Part shown: positions 24,600 to 33,907 of the stretch, one piece after another
How positions within the stretch are numbered: position 1 is the stretch's first letter
Layout of the letters: every line of letters begins with the position of its first letter
Source of the DNA: Chitinophagaceae bacterium
Lineage (GTDB): Bacteria > Bacteroidota > Bacteroidia > Chitinophagales > Chitinophagaceae
Assembly (NCBI GenBank): GCA_027486835.1
Contig: JAIXOJ010000218.1
Location: 1-33,959, forward strand
Direction of reading: 5' to 3'
Length of the DNA: 33,959 nt
Made by a program: the position numbers and the translations under genes
The notes under the pieces: model-generated
Databases searched by the model: none
Seen by the model: the letters and a program-made list of their open reading frames with translations, nothing else
What the model was told of the DNA's origin: nothing

Positions 24600-25790
24600 A
24601 TGAAGAGAAAGTACTTATATGCAGGTTTTGTCTTTCAGATGTTGTTGTGTTTGCCCATTTCCTGTCTTTTTTCCCAAGCTCTTTCTCTGGAAAAAATATT
24701 CGCCAATGCCCAATCCCATTATACAAATGCTTTGAAAGCAAACACCGATAGCACCAAAATACCAAGAAGCACTTTGCCAGATGGTAGTTTGAAACTTGTG
24801 AAAAGCAATGATTGGTGTAGTGGTTTTTTTGCGGGCAATCTGTGGTATTTGTTTCAAGCAACCAAGCAACCTGATTGGAAGAAAGCGGCAATCAAATGGA
24901 CTGCAGCTATTGAGAAAGAAAAGTTCAACAAAACCACCCATGATTTAGGGTTTATGATGTATTGTTCCTTTGGATCAGGGTATAACCTGACCAAAGACGC
25001 AGACTATAAAAAGATATTGATTCAATCTGCCAAATCATTGGCTTCTCGCTTTAAACCAAAAGTAGGAGTAATTCGTAGTTGGGATTTTGGTACATGGCAA
25101 TATCCAGTAATAATAGACAATATGATGAACCTTGAGCTATTGTTTGAAGCCACCAAACTAAGCGGCGACAGCAGTTTTAGAAAAATTGCCATTGCCCATG
25201 CCGACCACGATATGCAGCATCATTTTCGTAAAGATTACAGCAGCTACCATGTGGTGGATTATGATAGCACCGATGGACATCCCATCAAAAAGCAAACCCA
25301 CCAAGGCTATAACGATGAATCTTCTTGGGCAAGAGGACAAGGATGGGGCTTATATGGATTTACTGTTATGTATCGCTACACAAAAAATAAAAAGTATTTG
25401 AATCAAGCAGAAAAAATTGCTGCTTTCATTTTAAATCATCCCAATTTACCCAAAGACAAAGTACCTTATTGGGATTTTAATGCACCCAATATTCCATATG
25501 AAGAGCGGGATGCTTCTGCCGCCGCTGTTATTGCTTCTGCCTTGTTGGAATTGTCTAATTATTCCAAAGCAAACGCAGTTTTTTACCGTAAAAATGCCAA
25601 AGAAATATTGGTAAGTTTATCTTCAGATGAATACACCGCCAAGCCAGGTAGCAACAATAATTTCATTTTAAAACACTGTGTAGGCAGTAAGCCACATGGT
25701 GCAAAAGGAGAAATTGATGCACCCTTGAATTATGCGGATTATTACTATTTAGAAGCTTTGTTGAGGTATAAAGCGATTGTGAAAAATTAA
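24600..25790 (+). CDS. Secreted GH88 unsaturated glucuronyl hydrolase
   Basis: 396 residues with signal peptide ending LFSQ (about 26). The alpha/alpha barrel shows DWCSGFFAGNLWYLF (71-85), TTHDLGFMMY with Asp115, YPVIIDNMMNLELLF with Asp173, and the later THQGYNDESSWARGQGWGLY run conserved in this family. Known GH88 enzymes hydrate the vinyl-ether of unsaturated uronyl ends made by lyases, which splits the glycosidic bond. Its presence is the best evidence that real lyases act in this locus. It is followed directly by the lipoprotein gene (3 bp gap), so the two are likely co-translated. Confidence 0.92.
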   Translation: MKRKYLYAGFVFQMLLCLPISCLFSQALSLEKIFANAQSHYTNALKANTDSTKIPRSTLPDGSLKLVKSNDWCSGFFAGNLWYLFQATKQPDWKKAAIKWTAAIEKEKFNKTTHDLGFMMYCSFGSGYNLTKDADYKKILIQSAKSLASRFKPKVGVIRSWDFGTWQYPVIIDNMMNLELLFEATKLSGDSSFRKIAIAHADHDMQHHFRKDYSSYHVVDYDSTDGHPIKKQTHQGYNDESSWARGQGWGLYGFTVMYRYTKNKKYLNQAEKIAAFILNHPNLPKDKVPYWDFNAPNIPYEERDASAAAVIASALLELSNYSKANAVFYRKNAKEILVSLSSDEYTAKPGSNNNFILKHCVGSKPHGAKGEIDAPLNYADYYYLEALLRYKAIVKN

Positions 25791-25793
25791 GTG

Positions 25794-26786
25794 ATGAAGT
25801 TACCTTACGCTTTTCAGCCTTTACTTGCCTGTTTATTACTTGTTGCGGCTTGTTCTAGTTCTAAATCCATACCCGAAATGCAGACAGCCAAAAATGGGGA
25901 GTTGATTTTTCAAAGCGGGTTTGAAAGTAATTGTAAATTGGTTGGATTTGAAAGTGCAAATCCAAAAATTATAGGTTCCGATCTGTCGTTTTCCGATCGA
26001 AATAGTTGGGATATATTGAGGGGAGAAGTTCCCATTGTTTATTTCAATTTCACTGGTGGCGATACTACTAAGCGATTTGTCAAGATAATTGATGAACCAA
26101 CCAACCCAAACAACAAGGTCTTATATTACAAGATTATTCAACCTTGGGTTGCCGAGTCCAATAGTGAAAAAGCGAGAGTTCAATTAGAATATTACGGAAT
26201 TAAGGGAGGGTACAAAGAATTTATGCAATCTGTTAGGGTTTTTCTACCTCAAGGAATGGGCGAACTCAAAGCTTATCCCAGTAAGATAAATTGGTTCACC
26301 ATCGCTGAATTTTGGAACAACATCACTTGGAGAAAGGATGTACCTTATGGTTTTAGGGTTACACTTGGATTAGGGAAACCAACGTCAGATAAAAGTGAAT
26401 TGAATTTTATTTTGGATGCACAGGATTGTGAATTTACTGCTGATGGAAAGCAGCAATACACCAACATTTGGAACAAAGAAAGCGAAGTAAAAGTACCCAT
26501 CGGTAAGTGGTTTACTTTAGAAACCTATTTTAAAGAAGGCAATCAAAACAATGGCAAATTTTCATTGAGCATTCAGGCAGATGGAGAATCCAAAAAAACA
26601 GTTTTTGATGTTACCAATTTCACCCACAATACAAAAGACCCCAATCCTACAGGGATTACCGAATTCAATCCAATGAAAATGTACACTTCCAAGGAGGTTG
26701 CCAATTTTATGAAATCAAAAGGTAAATCATTGGAAATTTATTGGGATGATTTGAAAATTTGGAAGGATAAACAGCCGGGTAAATAA
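25794..26786 (+). CDS. Jelly-roll lipoprotein, candidate polysaccharide lyase
   Basis: About 330 residues. GTG 25791 and ATG 25794 both follow the GH88 stop; ATG is preferred. The lipobox LLVAAC places lipid on Cys19-20, so it is tethered to a membrane. The mature part (FQSGFE ... GFRVTLGLGKP ... WFTLETYFKEGNQNNGKFSL ... IYWDDLKIWKD) is a beta-sandwich of the concanavalin-like type, resembling heparin-lyase-I/PL20-type folds where WxxLxxxxKxN motifs recur. No family-specific catalytic residues could be named. Its tight coupling to GH88 suggests it makes the unsaturated oligosaccharides that GH88 trims (inference). It could also be only a glycan-binding protein. Confidence 0.6.
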   Translation: MKLPYAFQPLLACLLLVAACSSSKSIPEMQTAKNGELIFQSGFESNCKLVGFESANPKIIGSDLSFSDRNSWDILRGEVPIVYFNFTGGDTTKRFVKIIDEPTNPNNKVLYYKIIQPWVAESNSEKARVQLEYYGIKGGYKEFMQSVRVFLPQGMGELKAYPSKINWFTIAEFWNNITWRKDVPYGFRVTLGLGKPTSDKSELNFILDAQDCEFTADGKQQYTNIWNKESEVKVPIGKWFTLETYFKEGNQNNGKFSLSIQADGESKKTVFDVTNFTHNTKDPNPTGITEFNPMKMYTSKEVANFMKSKGKSLEIYWDDLKIWKDKQPGK

Positions 26787-26817
26787 ATTCTTATCATTGT
26801 TTCTTTAATAGTTAAAT

Positions 26818-29046
26818 ATGAAAAATATTTTTTTGTTTTTATTGAGTTTTCTTACGCTTCTATGCTTTGCCCAATCAAAAAAGTCAAGCAACACAAACCC
26901 TGCTTCTTCCTTAGTTCAATATGTTGACACAAAAATCGGAGCCAACAGCATCCGTGAATCCAATTGTGTCATCGGGCCGCAAATGCCTTTTGGCAGCATC
27001 AACCCATCACCGCAAGGCACACCCAAAACCAAAAAATGGGGCAATACTTCAGGCTATGAAATGGGTACGCCGGTTCGTGGTTTTGGTCAATTGCACGTTA
27101 GCGGAACAGGCGGTTCGGGCAAGTATGGTCATTTTTTGGTTTCCCCTCAAATTGGGATTTCAGTTGGGGCAGAAGAACATTATTCGCCTATCCGTTTCGA
27201 GAATACACAGCCCCATTATTTCAAAGCATATCTTGAAAAATATGCTGTCACAACTGAAATTGCCCCCACCCACCATAGTGCTATCTATCGCTTCACATGC
27301 CCGGAAAGCGATAGTTTCAGCTTGGTTTTCGATGCTACTCAAAGTGTGCCAACGGATATTTTACTTTCTAAATCAACCATTTATGAAAATACCGTTGAAA
27401 TTGACAACAATAGCCAAACCATCAAAGCTAAAATAAAATTCAAAGGTGGATGGGGTGGCGATGCTCCTTATACCCTCTATTTTGTTGGTCAATACAGCAA
27501 AACATCCATTGCAAGTGGGGTTTGGAAAAACAAGGAATTGTTGAAAGACCTTACTTCCATTGCCCGCGACAATAAAGAAGGGGAGCGAATAGGTAGTTAT
27601 AGCCTATTTAAAACAAAAGCTGGCGAACAGATATGCTTGAAAGTGGCCATTTCCTTTAAGAGTTTTGAAAATGCGAGCCAATATTTAGCCTCAGAAATCA
27701 ATGGGTTTGATTTTGAAAAAGTAGCCGCAAAAGGACTGGAAACATGGGAAGCACAACTCAATAAACTGAAAATTGAAACATCATCAATAGACCAAAAGAA
27801 AATTTTTTATACTGCGCTTTATCATTCAATGGTTATGCCGAGGGATAGGACAGGCGACAACCCCAAATGGGAGTCAACAGCACCTTATTGGGACGACCAT
27901 TTTGCCGTTTGGGATACATGGCGCACCCTTTTTCCACTCCACTCACTCATCAACCCAAAAGTGGTGCAAGGAACGGTGCAATCATTCATAGACCGATACA
28001 AGCACAACGGAATCGTAAAAGATGCCTTTGTGGCAGGTGTTGATATGACCAACGAACAAGGTGGAAACAATATCGACAACATCATTGCCGAAGCCTACGC
28101 AAAAAAAATATCGGGTATAGATTGGAAAGCGGCCTATCAGGTCTTGCTATTTCATGCGGAAAAAGACAGGTTGAGTTTAAGTACGGTATATGGCAAATTG
28201 AAACCTGAAAGCGAATACATCAAAAACGGCTGGATTCCCAACGGCTGGAATAGTACATCTACCACACAGGAATTTGCTTACAATGATTTTTGTATTGCCC
28301 AAGTGGCAAAGGGATTGGGCTTGCAAAATGATTACGAAAAATACCTCAAAAGAAGCAATAATTGGCAGAACCTATGGGATAGCAGCAGAACCGATAAAGG
28401 CTATAAAGGCTTTATCGGCATAAGGGATTCATCGGGAAAATTCATCGATTTTGACCCAGCTAAGATTTATGGTTCTTGGAGATACCCATTTTATGAAGGC
28501 AGTTCTTGGACATATTCTTATTTCACCCCCCACGGTTTCGACAACCTGATTGCGCTTATGGGTGGAAAAACTCAATTTGCCACCCGATTAGACTTCGCCC
28601 TAAAAAATAAATTGATAGATTTTGGCAATGAACCATCTTTCCTAACCCTAAGAGCCTTTAACCATGCCGGCAGACCCGATTTAGCTTCTTATTGGATAAA
28701 CTATGCCTTGAATAAAAACTACGATTTATCGGGTGTAACAGGTAACGATGATAGCGGGGCCATGAGTTCTTGGTATATTTTCTCAGCTCTCGGTTTCTTC
28801 CCCAATGCCGGACAGGACATATATTACCTGAACGCACCATTGTATCCCAAATCAGAAATCACCTTGGGCAATGGTAAAAAATTGACCATTACAACCAAAA
28901 ATGTTGGTGAAAAGAACATCTACATTAAATCCTGTAAAATCAATGGAAAGGGTTGGAACAGCCCTATTTTCCACCATGCTGACATTGCCAATGGAGGGAC
29001 GATTGAGTTGGAGTTGAGCGATGTAGCGGGGGAGTGGGGGAAGTAG
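26818..29046 (+). CDS. Secreted GH92 (alpha-mannosidase-like) protein, copy 1
   Basis: 742 residues with signal peptide ending CFAQ (about 19). The GH92 N-domain starts YVDTKIGANSIRESNCVIGP, followed by PFGSINPSPQG and GFGQLHVSGTGGSGKYG. The barrel has YHSMVMPRDRTGDNPKW, DHFAVWDTWRTLFPL, the acid region GNEPSFLTLRAFNHAGRPD (Glu near 605) and GNDDSGAMSSWYIFSALGFF (about 642-660). Known GH92 enzymes are calcium-dependent exo-alpha-mannosidases. Here the usual aromatic/His-rich sequence after NEP is replaced, so the sugar may differ from mannose (inference). It lies 31 bp after the lipoprotein and 16 bp before a second GH92. Confidence 0.88.
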   Translation: MKNIFLFLLSFLTLLCFAQSKKSSNTNPASSLVQYVDTKIGANSIRESNCVIGPQMPFGSINPSPQGTPKTKKWGNTSGYEMGTPVRGFGQLHVSGTGGSGKYGHFLVSPQIGISVGAEEHYSPIRFENTQPHYFKAYLEKYAVTTEIAPTHHSAIYRFTCPESDSFSLVFDATQSVPTDILLSKSTIYENTVEIDNNSQTIKAKIKFKGGWGGDAPYTLYFVGQYSKTSIASGVWKNKELLKDLTSIARDNKEGERIGSYSLFKTKAGEQICLKVAISFKSFENASQYLASEINGFDFEKVAAKGLETWEAQLNKLKIETSSIDQKKIFYTALYHSMVMPRDRTGDNPKWESTAPYWDDHFAVWDTWRTLFPLHSLINPKVVQGTVQSFIDRYKHNGIVKDAFVAGVDMTNEQGGNNIDNIIAEAYAKKISGIDWKAAYQVLLFHAEKDRLSLSTVYGKLKPESEYIKNGWIPNGWNSTSTTQEFAYNDFCIAQVAKGLGLQNDYEKYLKRSNNWQNLWDSSRTDKGYKGFIGIRDSSGKFIDFDPAKIYGSWRYPFYEGSSWTYSYFTPHGFDNLIALMGGKTQFATRLDFALKNKLIDFGNEPSFLTLRAFNHAGRPDLASYWINYALNKNYDLSGVTGNDDSGAMSSWYIFSALGFFPNAGQDIYYLNAPLYPKSEITLGNGKKLTITTKNVGEKNIYIKSCKINGKGWNSPIFHHADIANGGTIELELSDVAGEWGK

Positions 29047-29062
29047 TTATAATAAAATAATT

Positions 29063-31365
29063 ATGAAGAAAATATTATCAATTGCAATTTGTTTTTATGC
29101 ATTAATTAATAATCAGTATTATCAGCCCAACAATCCCTCAATCCCCTTCAATATGTAGATCCCTTCATAGGCGTGGACGGTGGCGGCAATGTATTCCCTG
29201 GGGCAGCTTTGCCATTTAGTATGGTAAACGTGAGCCCAGATTCCAAACGTACCGGCTCGCCTGCGGGTTATTCTTCCAATAGCCCCATTGTGGGTTTTAG
29301 CCATAACCACATGAGTGGAATGGGCGTAAAAAGAGGGTTTGGCAATTTGCTGGTGTTTCCTCAAACAGGTGCTTTGCGATTAAATGACACGGCAACCGTA
29401 TCCGATGAAATTGCCAGTCCAGCTTATTATTCAGCCAATTTGGTTGAATCGGGCATAAAGGCAGAGGTGACTTTATCCGAAAAAAGCGGGGTGCATCAAT
29501 ATACTTTTCCCAAAGGACAAACGCCTCGAATCTTGCTCAACGTAACCGCTACTACCATTGGCAGTTCCAGTAAATGTGTGGCATCCCAAGCCGCTTTTAT
29601 CTCCAACAAACAAATAGAAGGGCAGGCTTCTTTTGAATCGGGTGGGCATTCCAGTGCTTATACTATTTTTTTTGTTGCTGAATTCGATAAACCTGTTGCC
29701 AATTATTCCGCTTGGAAAGGGGAGGAGATTTTCAATAATCAAAAGATTGCGGATGGCATCAATGCAGGTTTGGTGGCTGGTTTCCATATTCCAAAAGGAG
29801 GCACGGTTGGAATGCAAATCGGTATTTCTTATTTCAGTTTGGAAAATGCACGAAAAAATTTGGCTGTCACCCAAGGAAAAACCTTTATTCAAAACAAAAA
29901 GGCGGCTGAAAAAATTTGGCTGAATTATTTGAATAAAATAAAGATTGAGGGAGGAACTGATGCCCAGAAAAAATTGTTTTACACCAGTTTGTATCGTTCC
30001 GCCGTGGTGCCTGCTGATGTTTCAGGCGAGGTGCAGGGTTGGGATGCAAACATTCCCCATTTTTGGCATATCTACTGTATTTGGGATACCTACCAAACCC
30101 TAAATCCATTATTTACCCTCATTGCACCCGAAAAAGAAGCCGCTTTGATCCGTTGCTTGACCGACATCCAACAAAAAAAAGGATGGCTGCCCGATTCATG
30201 GTATGCCAATGACTACACCCATATTCAAGGCGGCACCCATGCGGACATGGTGATTGGCGATGCCTTTGCCAAAAACTTGAAGGGATTTGATAAGGAAGCG
30301 GCCTACCAAGCCATCCGAAAAGATGCCACCACGCCCGGCCCAGACGGTAGGTTTAAGGGCCGATACCCGGAATATTTCACCCTCGGTTATTTACCCTATT
30401 TCCAACCAGAAAAATACATGACCAACGGATTGTTCGACCCTGCAAAACATGCTGCCACTTCCACCAATCCTTCCTCAAGAACCTTGGAATATGCTCGAAA
30501 TGATTATGCGGTTGCCATTGCGGCAAAAGCACTTGGCAAAAATGAGGACTATCAATTCTTCAAAAAACAATCGATGAATGGCTGGAAAATTTGGAATCCT
30601 ACAACCAAATTCTTTTGGGGCAAGGATGAAAACGGCAAATGGGTAGATGGTTATTTTGATACGGATTATGGCACGAACAGTAAAAAATGGGTGTATGGTT
30701 TTAACCCCAATCATATACCCCGCACTTGGACACCACCTTTCTATGAAGGAAGCCCTTGGGCTTATGCCTTTAGTATGCAGCACGACGTAAGAGGATTGAT
30801 CAATAGGCATGGTGGCAACGCTGCTTTCTTAGCTTTTTTGGATAGATATTTTGAAGAAGAATGGATAGAAAATGGGAAGAAAACCATCGGCCATCACGAA
30901 GCAGACAACGAACCTTCTTTTCTGTATCCTTGGTTACATACTTATGCTGGTCGCCCAGATAAAAACGTGGATAGGGTTTGGGAAACCATCAACAAAGCAT
31001 TTAAAACCACCCGAAAAGGTCTTCCTGGCAATGATGACGGCGGGGCGATGTCTTCCCTCTATGTGTTTAGCGCAATGGGTTTTATGCCCGTTGCAGGTCA
31101 GGATGTTTACCTTTTGGCAAGCCCATTTTTTTCAACAATTTCTATGCAATTAGAAGGAGGAAAAACCTTCCATATCCGAGCAAAAAACCTAAGCGAAACC
31201 AATAAGTATGTCCAATCTGCCACCCTGAACGGACAACCTTGGAACAAGGGTTGGTTCCAGCATCAAGACATTATCAACGGGGCGGAATTGGTATTGGAAA
31301 TGGGTGCAAAACCATCTGATTGGGGCACCACTGCACCCCCGCCGCCATCAGCTTCGGATGAGTAG
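29063..31365 (+). CDS. GH92 (alpha-mannosidase-like) protein, copy 2, signal peptide frameshifted
   Basis: ATG 29063 starts a signal peptide (MKKILSIAICFYALINNQ) that runs into a stop at TAG in codon about 32, whereas the mature protein LSAQQSLNPLQYVDPFIGVD continues in another frame. The break lies between about 29095 and 29118. The first start in the mature frame is GTG 29173, which gives 730 residues and loses the export signal and the YVDPFIG strand. The rest is a full GH92: NVFPGAALPFSMVNVSPDSK, GFSHNHMSGMG, YCIWDTYQTLNPLF, DNEPSFLYPWLHTYAGRPD and GNDDGGAMSSLYVFSAMGF. A one-base change would restore it. If real, the enzyme would be stranded in the cytoplasm or not made. Confidence 0.85.
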
Positions 31366-31382
31366 GGTAAATGTCACGAATG

Positions 31383-31433
31383 CACGAATGATTGGAATTT
31401 GATATTATTCTAATCATTTAATAAATATTCGTG
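31383..31433. repeat. Nested inverted repeat after the GH92 pair
   Basis: CACGAAT (31383-31389) pairs with ATTCGTG (31427-31433), and inside it ATGATTGGAAT pairs with ATTCTAATCAT with one G-T mismatch. It is a likely palindromic intergenic element, possibly also the terminator of the glycosidase run. Confidence 0.55.
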
Positions 31434-31468
31434 ATTTTCGATTTTTGTGATTCATCAAAATACCTAAA

Positions 31469-31954
31469 ATGATTCAAAACTTTTCATTACAAAAAGCTAC
31501 ACAATCTGATGGTCCGGCCATTCATCAATTGGTGGCAAATGCTTTAGGGGAAAAGGGGCTATATGCAAGGAGGCCAAAATATGTGGATGCGGATATTGAC
31601 GATTTAGAAGCCAATTACTTTGGTTGTCATGGTTATTTTTGGGTATGGAAAACAGAAGATGGGGAAATAATCGCTTCCGTTGCCATTGCTCGGGTGGATG
31701 ATACCATCTGTGAACTAAGAAAAATGTATTTGTCAAGGCAGGAAAGAGGTAAAGGCATTGGAAAGATGCTGCTTGAAACTGCCATCGAAAAAGCCAAAGA
31801 GTTGGGCTATAGCACTATGATTTTGAAAACGAACAGCAAGTTGGATACTGCTATTGATGTATATCGTAAGTATGGTTTCGAGCATATTCCAATAACTGAA
31901 AGCGACAAGAAAGCGGATTGTGATGTAGCTATGCAGTTGGAATTGGAAGCTTAA
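31469..31954 (+). CDS. GNAT-family N-acetyltransferase
   Basis: 161 residues, no signal peptide, so cytoplasmic. The acetyl-CoA binding motif A is clear as LSRQERGKGIGKMLLETAIE (about 90-110), preceded by a beta strand IASVAIARVDDTICELRKMY and followed by DVYRKYGFEHIP, the usual C-terminal GNAT signature. It transfers an acetyl group to an unknown amine or small molecule. It starts after the palindromic element, so it is not part of the glycan operon. A second GNAT gene follows after 13 bp and the two are probably co-transcribed. Confidence 0.85.
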   Translation: MIQNFSLQKATQSDGPAIHQLVANALGEKGLYARRPKYVDADIDDLEANYFGCHGYFWVWKTEDGEIIASVAIARVDDTICELRKMYLSRQERGKGIGKMLLETAIEKAKELGYSTMILKTNSKLDTAIDVYRKYGFEHIPITESDKKADCDVAMQLELEA

Positions 31955-31967
31955 ATAAATAAAGCAA

Positions 31968-32411
31968 ATGAAAATATTCAATAGCAGTCTCAATGATATA
32001 GAGGAAATTTTTCGGCTCTACAAATTGGCTACTGAATTTCAAAAAACAAGGTTCACTATACATTGGCCGGAATTCAATCGAAAATTGGTTGAATTTGAAA
32101 TTGTTGAAAACCGACAATGGAAAATAATGATAGAGGAAAAGGTTGCTTGCGTTTGGGCAACTACAACGAATGATCCCCAGATTTGGGAAGAAAGAAATAT
32201 TGACCCGGCGATTTATATTCATCGTATCGCTGCAAACCCAGACTTTCGGGGTCAAAACTTAGTGGGTCAAATTGTTGATTGGGCTAAGATGTATGCATTA
32301 GAAAATCACAAGCAATTTATTCGGATGGACACAGTGGGCAACAACCCCGGACTTATTAACTACTACCAAAAATGTGGTTTTGATTTTTTACAATTGCAGT
32401 ATTTCATGTGA
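31968..32411 (+). CDS. GNAT-family N-acetyltransferase, second copy
   Basis: 147 residues, cytoplasmic. The core strand YIHRIAANPDFRGQNLVGQI carries a loose Q/R-x-x-G-x-x acetyl-CoA motif, followed by VDWAKMYALENHKQFIRMDT, GNNPGLINYYQKCGF and a short end. The substrate is not known. It shares little sequence with the neighbouring GNAT apart from the fold. Its last codons overlap the start of a fragment of an SGNH esterase in another frame, so the natural 3' end may have been altered by the deletion that produced that fragment. Confidence 0.8.
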   Translation: MKIFNSSLNDIEEIFRLYKLATEFQKTRFTIHWPEFNRKLVEFEIVENRQWKIMIEEKVACVWATTTNDPQIWEERNIDPAIYIHRIAANPDFRGQNLVGQIVDWAKMYALENHKQFIRMDTVGNNPGLINYYQKCGFDFLQLQYFM

Positions 32412-32528
32412 TGTAACCGGGGGTATTTTAAAAAGAATGGAAGACGATATTTTGATTCATCTGCCCACCCACATCGTAATAATGATCGGCATGAACGATG
32501 TAAAAAGGAGTTTGTATGTGCAAAGCTT
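32395..32528 (+). pseudogene. Internal fragment of an SGNH/GDSL hydrolase
   Basis: The frame reads SISCDVTGGILKRMEDDILI followed by HLPTHIVIMIGMNDVKRSLY. This fits the G(D/I)VT..IL.R...D block and the V.I.IGMND block of SGNH esterases, with Gly to Cys in the first block. Neither the catalytic Ser start (GDS) nor the C-terminal DxxH is present. It is a short relic between the GNAT genes and the insertion sequence. Such esterases often deacetylate PUL glycans, so it may be another lost member of the locus. Confidence 0.6.
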
Positions 32529-32549
32529 TCCAACTAAGTCCAAGCTTTG
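32521..32549. terminator. Hairpin CAAAGCTT / AAGCTTTG
   Basis: A perfect 8-bp stem with a 13-nt loop (CAAAGCTT 32521-32528, AAGCTTTG 32542-32549) is followed by a T-rich run (TACATTTTCATTTT). It may terminate the GNAT transcript. Sequence from 32550 to the transposon end at about 32696 shows no other feature I can support. Confidence 0.4.
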
Positions 32550-32718
32550 TACATTTTCATTTTAAACATGATAGGTAAGTTGTCACTTATTAAAGTGCAC
32601 AAGAGGGCAGTAATAAATAATAATTTGTACAACTTTTTGTACCATTGTGTCGAATGCGAATATTTTCACCATAGAATAAATTAGACAATGTAAAAGGGTG
32701 CATAAAAGTTTTTCGCAC

Positions 32719-33759
32719 TCATGCTGCTTTTATCGTATTTCTTGTAAAATTCTTTACAGTATCCCATTTTTCATTCAGGGACATTGTTTTGAGGTTAATC
32801 ATATGCTGCGCACCTTCTTTACTCCACCTTTGCCCAGCTCGTTTCATCCTATCTTGAATCAACGTTCGGTGTGCAGATTCAATTGCTCCTGAGCCAATTA
32901 TCCCAGCTCCAATCGTTTTATATTTTTTGTAATCCATCCTATTTTTGTTTGCCTCATAGTAGGCTATCAACTTTTCAGCCGTTTCCTTGGCTTTCCCGTT
33001 GTTTGCAGCTTTCCTTATATTCTCTATAACTATTTCTGTTTCGCTCTCCAATAAAAGTTCAGCTTGTTTTTCAACCCAAAGATTCCCTTCTGATTTATCT
33101 TTAAACAACACTTCCTTAAACGCATGTAAATGTTCTAACGCATGGTAATAATCCAAGATTGCTATTGAACCTGGATAGGTATCCTCAATCCACTTCCGTA
33201 TCCAAGTGGCACCATCTGATAAGAATACCAAACGCTGGGGATGTATGGAGTAGTTGTCTAATATTTTTTCCACATTTCCAGTGAACTGTTTACTTGTTCC
33301 CAGATGCCCGTAATATTGTGAATGCCTTATCCAGCTTGACTTTCCATTCGGGTCAACACAGTCAGAGGCCTTAAATAGCCGCATCACCTTTACCTCTTTC
33401 CAATCATCATCTCTAGTAAATAACATCGACCCGTCAATAGCTGAGTACAGGATATCGTTACCCTTTACTTCGGACAGGCTGGGTTTTAAAAGTACTGAAT
33501 CATCACTACAGGAAGCACCATAAAAGTCGGTAATCGTATTCACCTGCATACCGCTTATATCAACTCTCAAAAAACGTTTCAAAATGTCGTTCCCTTGCTC
33601 ATAAACATCTAACTGGCCAGCATAAGTGATTAATTCCTGCAACATAGGACTGTAACGAAAACCATTCACATTTTCACTAAAAGGATGGGAGTTACTGATG
33701 GTTATCCTTCCTAAAGTCGTTTCCAGAGTTTTTTTTTCGCTTATCCGCAGGTAACTCAC
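32719..33759 (-). CDS. ISKra4-family transposase, main (C-terminal) frame
   Basis: 346 codons, of which the first eight or so (MSYLRISE) are probably only the overlap with the other frame. A DDE core is visible: YSAIDGSMLF (Asp109), LVFLSDGATWIRKW (Asp182) and the family-typical GSGAIESAHRTLIQDRMKRA (Glu294). The end is KEGAQHMINLKTMSLNEKWD. It carries out cut-and-paste type movement of the element. It overlaps the upstream frame by 68 bp and needs a frame change at the A9 run (33729-33737 on the + strand, as T9) to join it. Joined, the protein would be about 395 residues, the usual size. Confidence 0.8.
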   Translation of the reverse strand: MSYLRISEKKTLETTLGRITISNSHPFSENVNGFRYSPMLQELITYAGQLDVYEQGNDILKRFLRVDISGMQVNTITDFYGASCSDDSVLLKPSLSEVKGNDILYSAIDGSMLFTRDDDWKEVKVMRLFKASDCVDPNGKSSWIRHSQYYGHLGTSKQFTGNVEKILDNYSIHPQRLVFLSDGATWIRKWIEDTYPGSIAILDYYHALEHLHAFKEVLFKDKSEGNLWVEKQAELLLESETEIVIENIRKAANNGKAKETAEKLIAYYEANKNRMDYKKYKTIGAGIIGSGAIESAHRTLIQDRMKRAGQRWSKEGAQHMINLKTMSLNEKWDTVKNFTRNTIKAA

Positions 33760-33907
33760 CTAGATTAGCCGTTAAAATTTCCTGACCCATTTTATTTAGA
33801 ATGGTCAGGAATTGATTTTCGTAATCATGGAAATTATCAACTTCATTTAAATCATTGAATGAATCATAATGTTTTGACGCTAAGTCAAGAAATTTTTCTT
33901 TTGTCAT
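33692..33907 (-). CDS. ISKra4-family transposase, N-terminal frame
   Basis: 71 codons: MTKEKFLDLASKHYDSFNDL and then FLTILNKMGQEILTANLGEL (part of the family's N-terminal helix region), PADKRKK. After the A9 run the frame reads NSGNDFRKDNHQ, which is out-of-frame sequence of the main transposase. Removing one A would join it to the downstream frame as RKKTLETTLG. It may therefore be the first half of a slippage-expressed or broken transposase. Confidence 0.75.
   Translation of the reverse strand: MTKEKFLDLASKHYDSFNDLNEVDNFHDYENQFLTILNKMGQEILTANLGELPADKRKKNSGNDFRKDNHQ
33729..33737 (-). other. A9 homopolymer at the transposase frame junction
   Basis: Nine T on the + strand (A9 in the coding strand) separate the two transposase frames. 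The change needed is +1 (or -2), not the -1 shift expected from classical ribosomal slippage at A-runs; polymerase slippage or a one-base indel would fit. Confidence 0.6.

Noticed and set aside
33692-33759. Classical -1 programmed frameshifting at the A9 run
   Set aside because: The downstream frame is +1 relative to the upstream one, so a -1 slip would not join them.
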